Shown here in pieces: positions 6,013 through 14,158 of a stretch of DNA of 28,497 nt. Origin of the DNA: an uncultured Collinsella sp. (lineage in GTDB: Bacteria > Actinomycetota > Coriobacteriia > Coriobacteriales > Coriobacteriaceae); assembly GCA_959599915.1 (NCBI GenBank), contig CAUGJE010000022.1, positions 1 through 28,497 of the forward strand, written 5' to 3'. Both the position numbers and the translations under genes were made by a program. Every line of letters begins with the position of its first letter. Positions within the stretch are counted from its first letter, which is position 1. The notes under the pieces are model-generated. The model was not told the DNA's origin. It searched no databases and saw nothing but the letters and a program-made list of their open reading frames with translations.

Positions 6013-6918
6013 CTAATCTGCGAGGGCATCGCAAACGCCGTCGAGTAGGCGTACGGCGAGCGTCTGCGCGTCGCTGGCCGTGAAGGTGCCGTTGTAGCGC
6101 GTCATGCCCGTGAGCTCAATGCGAATGCGAGCCGGCTTCTGCTGCGCGGCGACATTGGCGGTGCGGATGCGCTGGGCCAGGTTGTGGCACTCGGCGAGGG
6201 CAATAGTGGCGCGTGGCGCGGCGTCGGCGGGCAGCTCGTCGCTTGCGATCTCGAGCACCAGGTCAACGTCGGTTGGGACCTCGGAGTCGCAGAGCATCAT
6301 GCCGCTGTTGTCGGTCGTTGCCGTGGCGATGTTCCACATGCGCGAAGCAACGCTGCGTGCGATGGGGTCCTCGCCGATAACGGCAATCTGGAAGCGCTCG
6401 AGCACGTTGGCGGCGCGAGCAAAACCGATGCGGGACTCGGCTTCGGTGACCGAGGGCTTGCCCTCCCACACATGATGCAGGCGGTTGATGTAGGCGTAGG
6501 TGTCTTGGAAGGCCATGCCGTCGGCAAACAGGCCGACATTTTCCTGGAACTGCTGCAGGGCGGCCTCGGTATGCGGACCAAAGTAGCCGTCGTCCTCGCC
6601 GCAGGCAAAGCCCAAAACGTTGAGAGCGCGCTGCAGGGCCTGCACATCGGCGCCATGGAAATTGGGCATGCGCAGATACAGGGTGCGGTCGCCCAGCTTA
6701 TACGAGGCGTCGACCAGGGCGCTCCAACAGGGGATATCGACGGCATGACCGGCAGCAAGGCCGCTGTCGAGCCTGAAGGTGCTGACGGCCTGCTCGGTGG
6801 TGGTGCCAAAGCGCTTGTCGACAACCTCGGCGTCATCGATTGTATAGCCGAGCTGCAGAAGGCGGGACTGGACGTCCTCGACGGCTGCTCCCTGCATGCC
6901 TGTGGTAATAGGTTCCAT
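6013..6918 (-). CDS. Protein with two peptidoglycan-binding domains, unknown C-terminus
   Basis: The 301-residue product starts at an ATG with GAAAGGGG 7 nt upstream. Residues about 1-65 and 75-140 are two PG_binding_1-type repeats; the signatures VEDVQSRLLQLGY...RFGTTTEQAVSTFR and VQALQRALNVLGF...YFGPHTEAALQQFQ are clear. There is no signal peptide or membrane segment, so the protein appears cytoplasmic, which is odd for a cell-wall-binding fold. The C-terminal half (about 165-301) sits where actinobacterial CwlM-type proteins have an amidase domain, but I see no zinc-binding His/Glu set, so catalysis is unlikely. By analogy with CwlM it could sense precursors or regulate peptidoglycan synthesis; this is speculative. 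A promoter lies at 6987-7016. Confidence 0.75.
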   Translation of the reverse strand: MEPITTGMQGAAVEDVQSRLLQLGYTIDDAEVVDKRFGTTTEQAVSTFRLDSGLAAGHAVDIPCWSALVDASYKLGDRTLYLRMPNFHGADVQALQRALNVLGFACGEDDGYFGPHTEAALQQFQENVGLFADGMAFQDTYAYINRLHHVWEGKPSVTEAESRIGFARAANVLERFQIAVIGEDPIARSVASRMWNIATATTDNSGMMLCDSEVPTDVDLVLEIASDELPADAAPRATIALAECHNLAQRIRTANVAAQQKPARIRIELTGMTRYNGTFTASDAQTLAVRLLDGVCDALAD

Positions 6919-6986
6919 GAACGAACCCCTTTCGGCGTACCATTCGTACTATTTTGAGCGTGTGTCGGATAGACAACGCGAGACAA

Positions 6987-7016
6987 TTTATAAACATGCA
7001 CTCAATAGTGTAGCAA
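6987..7016 (-). promoter_or_regulatory. Probable promoter of the PG-binding gene
   Basis: On the minus strand, TTGCTA (7011-7016) and TATAAA (6987-6992) are separated by 18 bp and lie about 70 bp upstream of the start codon at 6918. This is a sequence match only. Confidence 0.5.
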
Positions 7017-7057
7017 CTTGTACCCAAACGCGCTGCCCACAGGTTTTATGACCCCCG

Positions 7058-8083
7058 CTAGTTAAGACGCTCCACAAAGAAATCTGCCATTGAGAGGAAG
7101 AGTTCGCGCGCATGCGGGTCGAGCTCGACGCCTTCGATAGCGGCCTTGGCCTTAGCGGTCAGGTCGAGCGCATAGGTGTGGGCGTAATCGATGGAGCCGG
7201 TCTCCTGGAAGATCTCCACGGCGCGTGCGAGCTGCGCGGGGTCCTCGGTGCCCGAGGAAAGGATTGCCTCGATCTCGTCGTGATAGCGCTCGTCTGACAG
7301 GGCATGCACGGCAACGAGGGTGCGCTTGCCCTCGGTGATATCGGTGCGGAAGTCCTTGTTGGCGGCCTCCTTGGTGCCGATCAAGTTGAGCAGGTCGTCT
7401 TGAATCTGGAAGGCAAGGCCCGTGTGCAGCCCAAAGGCGCGCAGTGCCTCAATCTGCTCTTCGCTGCCGCCGCCGATAATGGCTCCGGCGGCAAGCGGCG
7501 TCGCTCCGCTGTAGTACGCGGTCTTGTGCGTCGCCATGTCCAGATAATCGTCGACCGAAATGTCAAAGCGCCCGTCGCGGACCCAGCCCAGGTCGAGCGC
7601 CTGGCCCTCGATGGTACGGACGATCATCTCGGTAAGCTCGTGGAGCACGCGAAGCTTCACGTCTGCGTTGAGCGTGGGGTCGTCGAGAACCGTCTTGGTG
7701 ACCATGGTGAGCGCCAGGTCACCGCAGTTGATGGCAAGACCGGTGCCCTCGGTAAGGTGCATGCAGGGCTTGCCGCGACGAATCTGCCCGTTGTCGGCGA
7801 TGTCGTCGTGGATGAGTGCGCCCGACTGAAAGTGCTCGATGGCCGCCGCTGCGCTGCGGGCGCTCTCAAAGCTGCCGCCTACCGCAGTGGCGGCGAGCAT
7901 GCAGATGAGCGGGCGGTGGCGCTTGCCAGCGTTTGCCGTAAATGCCGAGAGCGGGGTATACAGGTAGCGCTCGATATCGGCGGAAGTCGCCTGTCCGTCA
8001 AAGAACGTGGCCAGATAGTCGTTAATCTGGTCAAAGTGCTGGGCTAAAAAGCTGGTAAACGGACTGGACACGGGTTCTCGCAT
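7058..8083 (-). CDS. Polyprenyl (isoprenoid) diphosphate synthase
   Basis: The 341-residue cytosolic trans-prenyltransferase carries the first aspartate-rich motif HDDIADNGQIRRGKP and a second motif QIQDDLLNLIGTKE, in which the usual last Asp is Asn. The upstream GKRHRP segment binds diphosphate. Small residues before the first motif (SGALIHDD) suggest a medium or long chain product, as for menaquinone side chains, but chain length cannot be set from sequence alone. The ATG at 8083 lacks a good ribosome site, and a GTG at 8071 is an alternative. It lies 115 bp downstream of the PTS gene on the same strand, with no clear terminator between. Confidence 0.88.
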   Translation of the reverse strand: MREPVSSPFTSFLAQHFDQINDYLATFFDGQATSADIERYLYTPLSAFTANAGKRHRPLICMLAATAVGGSFESARSAAAAIEHFQSGALIHDDIADNGQIRRGKPCMHLTEGTGLAINCGDLALTMVTKTVLDDPTLNADVKLRVLHELTEMIVRTIEGQALDLGWVRDGRFDISVDDYLDMATHKTAYYSGATPLAAGAIIGGGSEEQIEALRAFGLHTGLAFQIQDDLLNLIGTKEAANKDFRTDITEGKRTLVAVHALSDERYHDEIEAILSSGTEDPAQLARAVEIFQETGSIDYAHTYALDLTAKAKAAIEGVELDPHARELFLSMADFFVERLN

Positions 8084-8198
8084 TCTTTGATAGGTTGCAT
8101 CGTTGCATTATGCAGACAACATATTGCCACATTAGGGCGTCGAGCGCGGCGGTTGAAGACGATTGGTCCATGCGGCCGCAAGTGCGGTAGGGGCTTGG

Positions 8199-10649
8199 CT
8201 AGATAAGCCCAAAGTGTTCGAGCGCGGTGACGACGCCGTCGTGGTCGATGCTGTCGGTGACATAGTCGGCCTTTTCCTTGAGGAAGTCCGGCGCGTTGCC
8301 CATGGCGATGCCAACGTCGACGGCGTTCATCAGCGAGACGTCATTGCTGGCGTCGCCGATGCCGTATACGGTTCCGTGGTGGGGATCGAGGGCGTCGAGT
8401 ACGGACTGGATACCCTCGCGCTTGGTGCATTCGCGAGGCGAAATCTCGGTCACTTCGAGCTCGAGCTCGTTAAAGCAGAGCAGCGGCTCAAACGCTTGAT
8501 CCTGAGCGATGCGGTTGGCAAGCGACGTGGACATTAAGATCTTGTAGGCGCTGTAATGTTGCAGCTGCGTAATTGCATCGCCCACGGTGCGGGCGTATCC
8601 CGGGGCGTCGGGCGCATCGGCACTCATGCGAACGACGCCATTGAGTCCCTCAAAACGAATCACTTCGTCCGATTGCTCAAGAATGGGAGCAAGGCGCTGC
8701 AGCATGCCGGGCGTCATCGCCAAATCGCGAATCACGTGTCCCTCAAGTTCGACATAGCCACCCGCGAGGCAGACGATGCCGGTCCAGGGCAGCTCGAGCA
8801 GCTTTGGATGGATGCAGCTCAGCGTGCGCCCTGTGCAGATAAACGCCATATTGCCCTTGGCGACAAAATCACGGATGGCTTGCGAGACCGCTTCATTGGG
8901 ATAGGGGGAGAGGTCTCGCTCACTCTCGGGAAGCTCTTGTGCCACTCGAGGGTCTTGCCAGGCGAGTGTTCCGTCGATATCGAAGAAGCAGATATCGCCG
9001 CGCTTATGGGCTGCGCTGGCGGCAGGGGAGGCCGAGGTGGTGGGCACAAATCCCGGCTCGAGGCCCATGATCTGGTCAAAATGCTCTTTAACGCGGGGAA
9101 CGGAGATGCCAATAATCACCTGGGCGGTCTTGCCCGTAATGATGAGGCCCTTGGCGCCCACCGCGACAAACGACGCATTATCTGCAACGATGGAAGGGTC
9201 TGCGACCTCGACGCGCAGGCGCGTGGCGCAGTTGGTTGCGCCCACGATATTGCCAACGCCACCTAAAAGCTGAATTACCCGCTCAGCGAGGACGTGATCT
9301 TGATCGGATTGAATACTGACCTCGCCATTGGGAGATTGCTCTTTGGCAAAGCCGCTTCCCGTTAAACGATCGATTGCCGCGCGATTGGAGACATGATCCT
9401 CGCGGCCCGGCGTCTTAAGGTCATAGACCAAGATGAGTGCTCGAAAACTAACAAAAAAGATGAGGCTAAAGGCAAGACCGATACCGAGCGCCAAAAGGTA
9501 GGAGCCGGCATGCATTCGCATGAGTGGGATGAAGTTGAAGGCCGTCATTTCCATGAGACCGCCCGAGAAGATGCCGACGATGCCAAAGAAGTTCATGGTC
9601 ATGGCAAGGCAGGAGGATAGGACGGCGTAGAGCAAAAAGAGTCCGGGATAGGTGAACATAAAGAGAAACTCGAGCGGCTCGGTGACGCCGCAGACCACCG
9701 AGGCGACGATGGCGGGCAAAAGGATGACTTTAAGGCCGGCGCGGCGTTCGGGTTTGGCGGTGAAATAGAATGCTGCCGCGATGGCGGGAAGGCCAAAGAG
9801 CTTGCCCCAGCCGGTGGCGGTAAAACCTGCCCAGGGCGCAAGTTCATTTAAAGGGCGCGTGCTATGGGAGAGAATGGGGAGCAGGTTGGTCCACGTGGCG
9901 TAAATACCGTCGTGAATGACCAGATTGTCGTAATAGATGGGCATATAGAGCAGATGGTGCAGCCCCATGGGCTCGAGCGCTCGCTCCAAAAACACAAAGA
10001 TGCCCACGCCGAAGGGGCCGACGCCCGCAAGTGCGTGGCGCAGCGTTTCGGTCACAGCGTATGCGAAGGGCACGATGGCGGCCGAGATGGCGGCAAGGGC
10101 AAACACGGCAAAAAAGCTGATGAGGTAGACCAGCGAGGAACCCGAGAAGGTGCCGAGCCAATCGGGAACCTTGGCATCGTAGAAGCGGTCATGGATGGCG
10201 ACGACGGTTGCCGACACCGCCAGCGGGCCGATAATGCCGGTGTCGAGCGTCTTGATGCCGTCGATGACGGTGATGCCGCTGGCGGGGGTCAAAGATGATG
10301 GGTACTTAAGTCCAAGGTTGTCTCCGCTCAGCTTAATGATCTCGCTCAAAAAGAAGCAATAGGCAAAATAGGCCACGAGTGCCTCGAGGCAGCAGCGTGC
10401 CGGTTGCTTTTGGGCAAGACCGATAGGCAGCGCTACGGCAAAAAGGAGCGGGAGACGTTTAAAGACCGTCCACGAGCCGCGCTGGATGATGGTCCAGAAA
10501 ACGTACCAAGGGGTTCCGTATACGGCGAGATCGCCGACGATGTCTACGGTCGTGGCGAGGGCGGAGATGCCGACCATGAGGCCTGATATAGAAAACAGCA
10601 TGGCGGGCGCGAACATGGCTCCGCCAAAACGTTGGATTTTCTGCAGCAT
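8199..10649 (-). CDS. PTS EIICB (glucose/maltose family) fused to HAD phosphatase
   Basis: I start at the ATG at 10649, which has GGAAGG 6 nt upstream; a TTG 36 nt earlier is less likely. The product has 816 residues. Residues about 1-415 are an EIIC sugar channel with many membrane segments and the GVTEPLEF motif typical of the glucose superfamily. Residues about 445-520 are EIIB, with the phosphocysteine in GATNCATRLR (Cys474). Residues about 550-816 are a Cof-type HAD phosphatase: FFDIDGTLAW (Asp557, Asp559), ICTGRT, and GIGDASND (Asp766, Asp770). EIIA is absent and must come from elsewhere. The fusion could import a sugar as its phosphate and then dephosphorylate it, as separate maltose PTS and MapP proteins do in enterococci. 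The substrate is inferred from the neighbourhood. A GntR-type operator lies at 10688-10699. Confidence 0.88.
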   Translation of the reverse strand: MLQKIQRFGGAMFAPAMLFSISGLMVGISALATTVDIVGDLAVYGTPWYVFWTIIQRGSWTVFKRLPLLFAVALPIGLAQKQPARCCLEALVAYFAYCFFLSEIIKLSGDNLGLKYPSSLTPASGITVIDGIKTLDTGIIGPLAVSATVVAIHDRFYDAKVPDWLGTFSGSSLVYLISFFAVFALAAISAAIVPFAYAVTETLRHALAGVGPFGVGIFVFLERALEPMGLHHLLYMPIYYDNLVIHDGIYATWTNLLPILSHSTRPLNELAPWAGFTATGWGKLFGLPAIAAAFYFTAKPERRAGLKVILLPAIVASVVCGVTEPLEFLFMFTYPGLFLLYAVLSSCLAMTMNFFGIVGIFSGGLMEMTAFNFIPLMRMHAGSYLLALGIGLAFSLIFFVSFRALILVYDLKTPGREDHVSNRAAIDRLTGSGFAKEQSPNGEVSIQSDQDHVLAERVIQLLGGVGNIVGATNCATRLRVEVADPSIVADNASFVAVGAKGLIITGKTAQVIIGISVPRVKEHFDQIMGLEPGFVPTTSASPAASAAHKRGDICFFDIDGTLAWQDPRVAQELPESERDLSPYPNEAVSQAIRDFVAKGNMAFICTGRTLSCIHPKLLELPWTGIVCLAGGYVELEGHVIRDLAMTPGMLQRLAPILEQSDEVIRFEGLNGVVRMSADAPDAPGYARTVGDAITQLQHYSAYKILMSTSLANRIAQDQAFEPLLCFNELELEVTEISPRECTKREGIQSVLDALDPHHGTVYGIGDASNDVSLMNAVDVGIAMGNAPDFLKEKADYVTDSIDHDGVVTALEHFGLI

Positions 10650-10687
10650 AATATGCCTTCCGGATGCAACATGCTGTGCGAGCAAGA

Positions 10688-10699
10688 ACGTTTAAACAA
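10688..10699. promoter_or_regulatory. GntR-type operator upstream of the PTS-HAD gene
   Basis: ACGTTTAAACAA matches the palindrome TTGTTTAAACAA at 10 of 12 positions. It lies just downstream of a minus-strand TACAAT (10707-10712) that could be the -10 box, a position suited to repression. Confidence 0.55.
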
Positions 10700-10809
10700 T
10701 GAACTCATTGTAGAGGACTGGCTGCTTGCCGCATTGACGGTTTTGATTCGGTCCGATTTGGGTTTCGGGGGAACCGTCGACGGTAAATAATCCGTGCTTT
10801 ACCGATAAT

Positions 10810-10821
10810 CGGTTTAAACAA
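10810..10821. promoter_or_regulatory. GntR-type operator upstream of gntR (autoregulation)
   Basis: CGGTTTAAACAA matches TTGTTTAAACAA at 10 of 12 positions. It lies about 50 bp upstream of the regulator's start codon and overlaps the region where a -35 box for TATCGT (10835-10840) would lie. It also overlaps a second palindrome, ACCGATAATCGGT (10801-10813). Confidence 0.55.
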
Positions 10822-10873
10822 CTTTAAGAAATGCTATCGTGCCTAGCCATACATATTCATTAGAGGTGAAATC

Positions 10874-11593
10874 ATGCCAAAAGCGATTTACGAAGGAATC
10901 TACCGCGAGATCCGTTCGCGCATCATTAACGGGACCTATGCGTTTCAGGAGATGCTGCCAACCGAAGCCGAGCTGACCGCGGAGTTTGGCTGCACGCGCA
11001 ATACCGTTCGACGCGCCTTGAGCATGCTGGCCGACCAGATGTTTGTGCAGCCTATACACGGTAAGGGCGTGCGCGTTATTTGGCTTAAGGGCGAAACCGA
11101 CATGCTGGGCGCACTCGAAGAGGTTGAGTCGTTTGGCGAGTTCGCAAAACGCAACAATGCCGTCGCATCGACCGAGGTCAAGTCTTTTGAACATTTGATT
11201 TGCACTGAGCAACTCTCTCGCCGCCTGGGCTTTAAGGTGGGCGAGGAGCTGATTCGCGTAGTGCGTGTCCGAAGCCTCAACGGCAGCGCGCGCCAAGTGG
11301 ACCATGGCTACTTTTTGGCGTCGGTCGCCAAGGGCCTGACCCCCGAGATCGCGGCGGATTCTATCTACGGCTATCTGGAGCACAAGCGCGGCGTCAAAGT
11401 GATGGCGAGCCGTCGTACGGTGAGTGTCGAGCTCGCCAACGATGAGGACTGCAGCTATCTGGACCTTGGCAAGTACAACTGCGTCGCCGTTATGGAGAGC
11501 CAGTCGTACACCTCGGACGGCATCTTGTTCGAGGTCACGCATGCCCGCACACACCCCGAGATCTTCCATTACCGCGTCAATTCCAAGCGATAG
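10874..11593 (+). CDS. GntR-family (HutC/TreR-type) transcriptional regulator
   Basis: The 239-residue protein has an N-terminal GntR winged helix (residues about 4-70, including LPTEAELTAEFGCTRNTVRR) and a C-terminal UTRA ligand-binding domain (about 90-235). Proteins of this type are usually repressors released by a sugar or sugar phosphate. A GAGGTG site lies 6 nt before the ATG. The gene is divergent from the PTS-HAD fusion and precedes the sugar ABC operon. Copies of TTGTTTAAACAA before those genes, before itself and before malQ make it the best candidate regulator of all four. The inducer is unknown; a phosphorylated maltose or glucose derivative is a reasonable guess. Confidence 0.9.
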   Translation: MPKAIYEGIYREIRSRIINGTYAFQEMLPTEAELTAEFGCTRNTVRRALSMLADQMFVQPIHGKGVRVIWLKGETDMLGALEEVESFGEFAKRNNAVASTEVKSFEHLICTEQLSRRLGFKVGEELIRVVRVRSLNGSARQVDHGYFLASVAKGLTPEIAADSIYGYLEHKRGVKVMASRRTVSVELANDEDCSYLDLGKYNCVAVMESQSYTSDGILFEVTHARTHPEIFHYRVNSKR

Positions 11594-11635
11594 CCGGCTA
11601 GCTCGCAGCCTGACGAGACTCATGCCCTCAAAGCG

Positions 11636-11684
11636 AAAACGCCCGGTCAAACCGACGATGCATCGGCTTGATCGGGCGTTTTCT
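11636..11684 (+). terminator. Terminator after gntR
   Basis: AAAACGCCCG pairs perfectly with CGGGCGTTTT, and GTCAA/TTGAT and ACCGA/TCGG extend the stem imperfectly. The A-run at one side and T-run at the other would let it work in both directions. Confidence 0.8.
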
Positions 11685-11704
11685 CTGCATTCGATAACAA
11701 ATAA

Positions 11705-11716
11705 TTGTTTATACAA
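11705..11716. promoter_or_regulatory. Distal GntR-type operator of the ABC operon
   Basis: TTGTTTATACAA matches the palindrome at 11 of 12 positions. It lies 75 bp (centre to centre) upstream of the proximal site, about seven helical turns, compatible with looping. Confidence 0.55.
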
Positions 11717-11779
11717 AACTTGTCAAGTATCAAGTCGAAATTACCGTTCACCGAAGTTTTTCTACCGCTCTAGTAATAC

Positions 11780-11811
11780 TTGTTCAAACAACTAGCCAAA
11801 TAGCGTATTGT
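11780..11811 (+). promoter_or_regulatory. Proximal operator and probable promoter of the ABC operon
   Basis: TTGTTCAAACAA (11780-11791) matches the GntR palindrome at 11 of 12 positions. A possible -10 box TATTGT (11806-11811) lies 17 bp after TTCAAA, so the operator would cover the -35 region. The downstream leader (11826-11871) contains GGGG/CCCC and GGCGGC/GCCGCC hairpins. Confidence 0.5.
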
Positions 11812-11899
11812 ACAAATCAGCAAAAGGGGCAAAGTCCCCGAGCCAATCTCCGAAGGCGGCGGCAAAGGGTGCCGCCACGGTGTGAAAGGGTGGATTGTA

Positions 11900-13216
11900 A
11901 TGAAGAACGAAATGAGCAGAAGGCAGTTCCTGGGCTTTGCTGGTTCCGCGGCTGCGGTTCTTGGTCTGGGTCTCGTGGGCTGCGGTGGTTCTGCCGGCTC
12001 CGGCTCCTCTGCTTCTGGTGACGCTGCCGAGGTCTACTTCCTCCAGTTCAAGCCCGAGGTCGACAAGGAGTGGAAGGAGATCGCCAAGGCGTACAAGAAG
12101 GAGAAGGGCGTCGAGGTCAAGATCGTGACCGCCGCCTCCAACACCTACGAGGAGAAGCTCAAGTCCGAGATGTCCAAGAGCTCCGCTCCGACGCTGTTCC
12201 AGGTCAACGGCCCCACCGGCCTTAAGAACTGGAAGGACTACTGCGCCGATCTTTCCGACACCAAGCTCCGCGGCGAGCTCATCGACGACTCCCTGGCGCT
12301 GCAGTCCGACGGCAAGGATCTGGGTATCGACTGGGTTCAGGAGAGCTACGGCATCATCTACAACAAGGAGCTCCTCGAGAAGGCCGGCTACAAGGCCGAG
12401 GATATCAACTCCTTCGACAAGCTGAAGGCTTGCGCCGATGACATCCAGGCCCGCAAGGACGAGCTCGGCGTTGACGGTGCCTTCACTTCCGCCGGTATGG
12501 ATGACTCCTCCAGCTGGCGCTACACCACGCACCTCGCCAACCTCCCGCTCTACTACGAGTTCGAGAAGGAGCACAATCAGGAGGACGACGAGATCAAGGG
12601 CGAGTATCTCGACAACTTTAAGCAGATCTTCGACCTGTATATCACCGACTCCACCTGCGATCCTTCGCAGCTCGCCTCCAAGACCGGTGACGACGCCACC
12701 AACGAGTTCGCAACCGGCAAGGCCGTCTTCTACCAGAACGGCTCTTGGGCCTATGCCGACCTCATCAAGGCCGGTATGACCGATGACCAGCTCGGCATGC
12801 TGCCGATCTACATCGGCGTCGACGGCGAGGAGAACCAGGGCCTGTGCTCCGGCGGCGAGAACTACTGGTGCGTGAGCTCCCAGGCTTCCGAGGATGCCCA
12901 GAAGGCCACCGAGGACTTCATGTATTGGTGCGTCACTTCTGACACCGCCACCAGCATCATCGCTGACAAGATGGGCCTGACCGCCCCGTTCAAGAGCGCT
13001 AAGGAGACCACCAACGTCTTCTCTCAGCAGGCCGTTGCCATGGCCAAGGACGGCAAGAAGACCGTCGCTTGGGACTTCGTTTACATCCCCTCCGAGGAGT
13101 GGAAGAAGAATCTCAAGCAGGCCCTCATCGCTTATGCTGCCGACAACACCAAGTGGGACGGCGTCAAGAACGCCTTCGTCGATGGCTGGAAGACCGAGAA
13201 GGCTGCTTCCGAGTAA
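11900..13216 (+). CDS. Sugar ABC transporter substrate-binding lipoprotein (Tat-type signal)
   Basis: I start at the ATG at 11900 (GGTGG 8 nt upstream) because it gives a compact signal peptide; a GTG at 11882 is less likely. The product has 438 residues. Residues 6-12 (SRRQFLG) form a twin-arginine motif, followed by a hydrophobic stretch and the lipobox LVGC with Cys28, so it is probably exported folded and lipid-anchored outside the membrane. A Gly/Ser linker leads into a family 1-type (SBP_bac) sugar-binding fold. It heads an operon with two permeases and an ATPase. The substrate is inferred to be maltose or maltodextrin because the operator sequence is shared with malQ; other oligosaccharides are possible. 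Confidence 0.88.
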   Translation: MKNEMSRRQFLGFAGSAAAVLGLGLVGCGGSAGSGSSASGDAAEVYFLQFKPEVDKEWKEIAKAYKKEKGVEVKIVTAASNTYEEKLKSEMSKSSAPTLFQVNGPTGLKNWKDYCADLSDTKLRGELIDDSLALQSDGKDLGIDWVQESYGIIYNKELLEKAGYKAEDINSFDKLKACADDIQARKDELGVDGAFTSAGMDDSSSWRYTTHLANLPLYYEFEKEHNQEDDEIKGEYLDNFKQIFDLYITDSTCDPSQLASKTGDDATNEFATGKAVFYQNGSWAYADLIKAGMTDDQLGMLPIYIGVDGEENQGLCSGGENYWCVSSQASEDAQKATEDFMYWCVTSDTATSIIADKMGLTAPFKSAKETTNVFSQQAVAMAKDGKKTVAWDFVYIPSEEWKKNLKQALIAYAADNTKWDGVKNAFVDGWKTEKAASE

Positions 13217-13247
13217 GCAGTTGCTGCCCAAGCTATCTGATTAGCGA

Positions 13248-13283
13248 CAGGGGGCGGGCAGACGTAGGTTTGCCCGCCCCCTG
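13248..13283 (+). other. Strong intercistronic hairpin in the ABC operon
   Basis: A perfect 13-bp GC-rich stem (CAGGGGGCGGGCA and its complement) with a 10-nt loop lies between the binding-protein gene and the first permease. No T-run follows. Such hairpins commonly stabilise upstream mRNA and lower downstream expression, fitting an excess of binding protein over permease. Confidence 0.7.
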
Positions 13284-13303
13284 CATATTGAAAGGACCCT
13301 TCT

Positions 13304-14158
13304 ATGGGCAAAGCACTCAAACGCTGGTGGCCGCTCTTTATGCTGCCCACGTGCCTGGCGTTTATGATCGGGTTCGTGATTCCCTTTATCCAGGGTTTCT
13401 ATCTCTCGTTCTGCCAGTTTATTACCATCAATAACGCGCACTTTGTCGGTATCGAGAACTACGTGCGCGCACTGACCGACCCGCAGTTCTCCACGTCGTT
13501 CTTCTTTACCGTGGCGTTTGCCTTCCTGTCGACGGTGCTTATCAACGTGATCGCGCTGGCCATCGCGCAGGCGCTCACCCGCAAGGCGCTCAAGGGCACC
13601 AACATCTTCCGTACGATCTTCTTTATGCCTAACCTGATCGGCGGTATCGTGCTGGGCTACATTTGGCAGATTCTGATCAACTGCCTGCTCTCCAACGTGG
13701 GCGCCCAGCTTATCGCCCTCAACTCCGCCGCTGGCTTCTGGGGCCTTATCATCCTGACCCTGTGGCAGCAGGTCGGCTACATGATGATCATCTACATCGC
13801 CGGTCTGCAGTCCATCCCGTCTGACTACATCGAGGCCGCCAAGGTCGATGGCGCTACGGCATGGCAGACGTTTTGGAAGGTTAAGATCCCCAACCTGATG
13901 CCGACCATCACCATCTGCCTGTTCCTGTCCATCACCAACGGCTTTAAGCTGTTCGACCAGAACCTCGCCCTTACCGGTGGCGCCCCGGCGCACTCCACCG
14001 AGATGCTCGCCCTGAACATCTACAACACGTTCTATTCGCGTGCTGGCATCGCATGGCAGGGCATCGGTCAGGCCAAGGCGGTTATCTTCTGCATCCTGGT
14101 CGTAGCCATCTCTATGATCCAGCTTAAGGCCACGAGGTCCAAGGAGGTGCAGCAGTAA
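13304..14158 (+). CDS. Sugar ABC transporter permease, MalF-type
   Basis: This 284-residue inner-membrane protein has about six membrane segments. The conserved cytoplasmic EAA loop is clear: EAAKVDGATAWQTFWKVKIP, the site that docks the ATPase. The family pattern 'GLQSIPSDYIEAAKVDGA' is normal for carbohydrate permeases of the MalF/UgpA group; the protein lacks the large extra domain of E. coli MalF. AAAGGA lies 7 nt upstream of the ATG. The stop codon overlaps the next start by one base (TAATG), so the two permeases are translationally coupled. Confidence 0.92.
   Translation: MGKALKRWWPLFMLPTCLAFMIGFVIPFIQGFYLSFCQFITINNAHFVGIENYVRALTDPQFSTSFFFTVAFAFLSTVLINVIALAIAQALTRKALKGTNIFRTIFFMPNLIGGIVLGYIWQILINCLLSNVGAQLIALNSAAGFWGLIILTLWQQVGYMMIIYIAGLQSIPSDYIEAAKVDGATAWQTFWKVKIPNLMPTITICLFLSITNGFKLFDQNLALTGGAPAHSTEMLALNIYNTFYSRAGIAWQGIGQAKAVIFCILVVAISMIQLKATRSKEVQQ

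Noticed and set aside
5494..6048. Overlapping frames in the repeat island and across tRNA-Gln.
   Set aside because: They run through duplicated repeats, a terminator and a tRNA gene, so they are spurious.
10650..10685. A TTG start 12 codons upstream for the PTS-HAD protein.
   Set aside because: The ATG at 10649 has a good GGAAGG site at the right distance and gives the usual EIIC N-terminus.
11792..13231. A 479-codon minus-strand frame opposite the binding-protein gene.
   Set aside because: It is antisense to a gene with signal peptide, lipobox and operon context, and it resembles no family.
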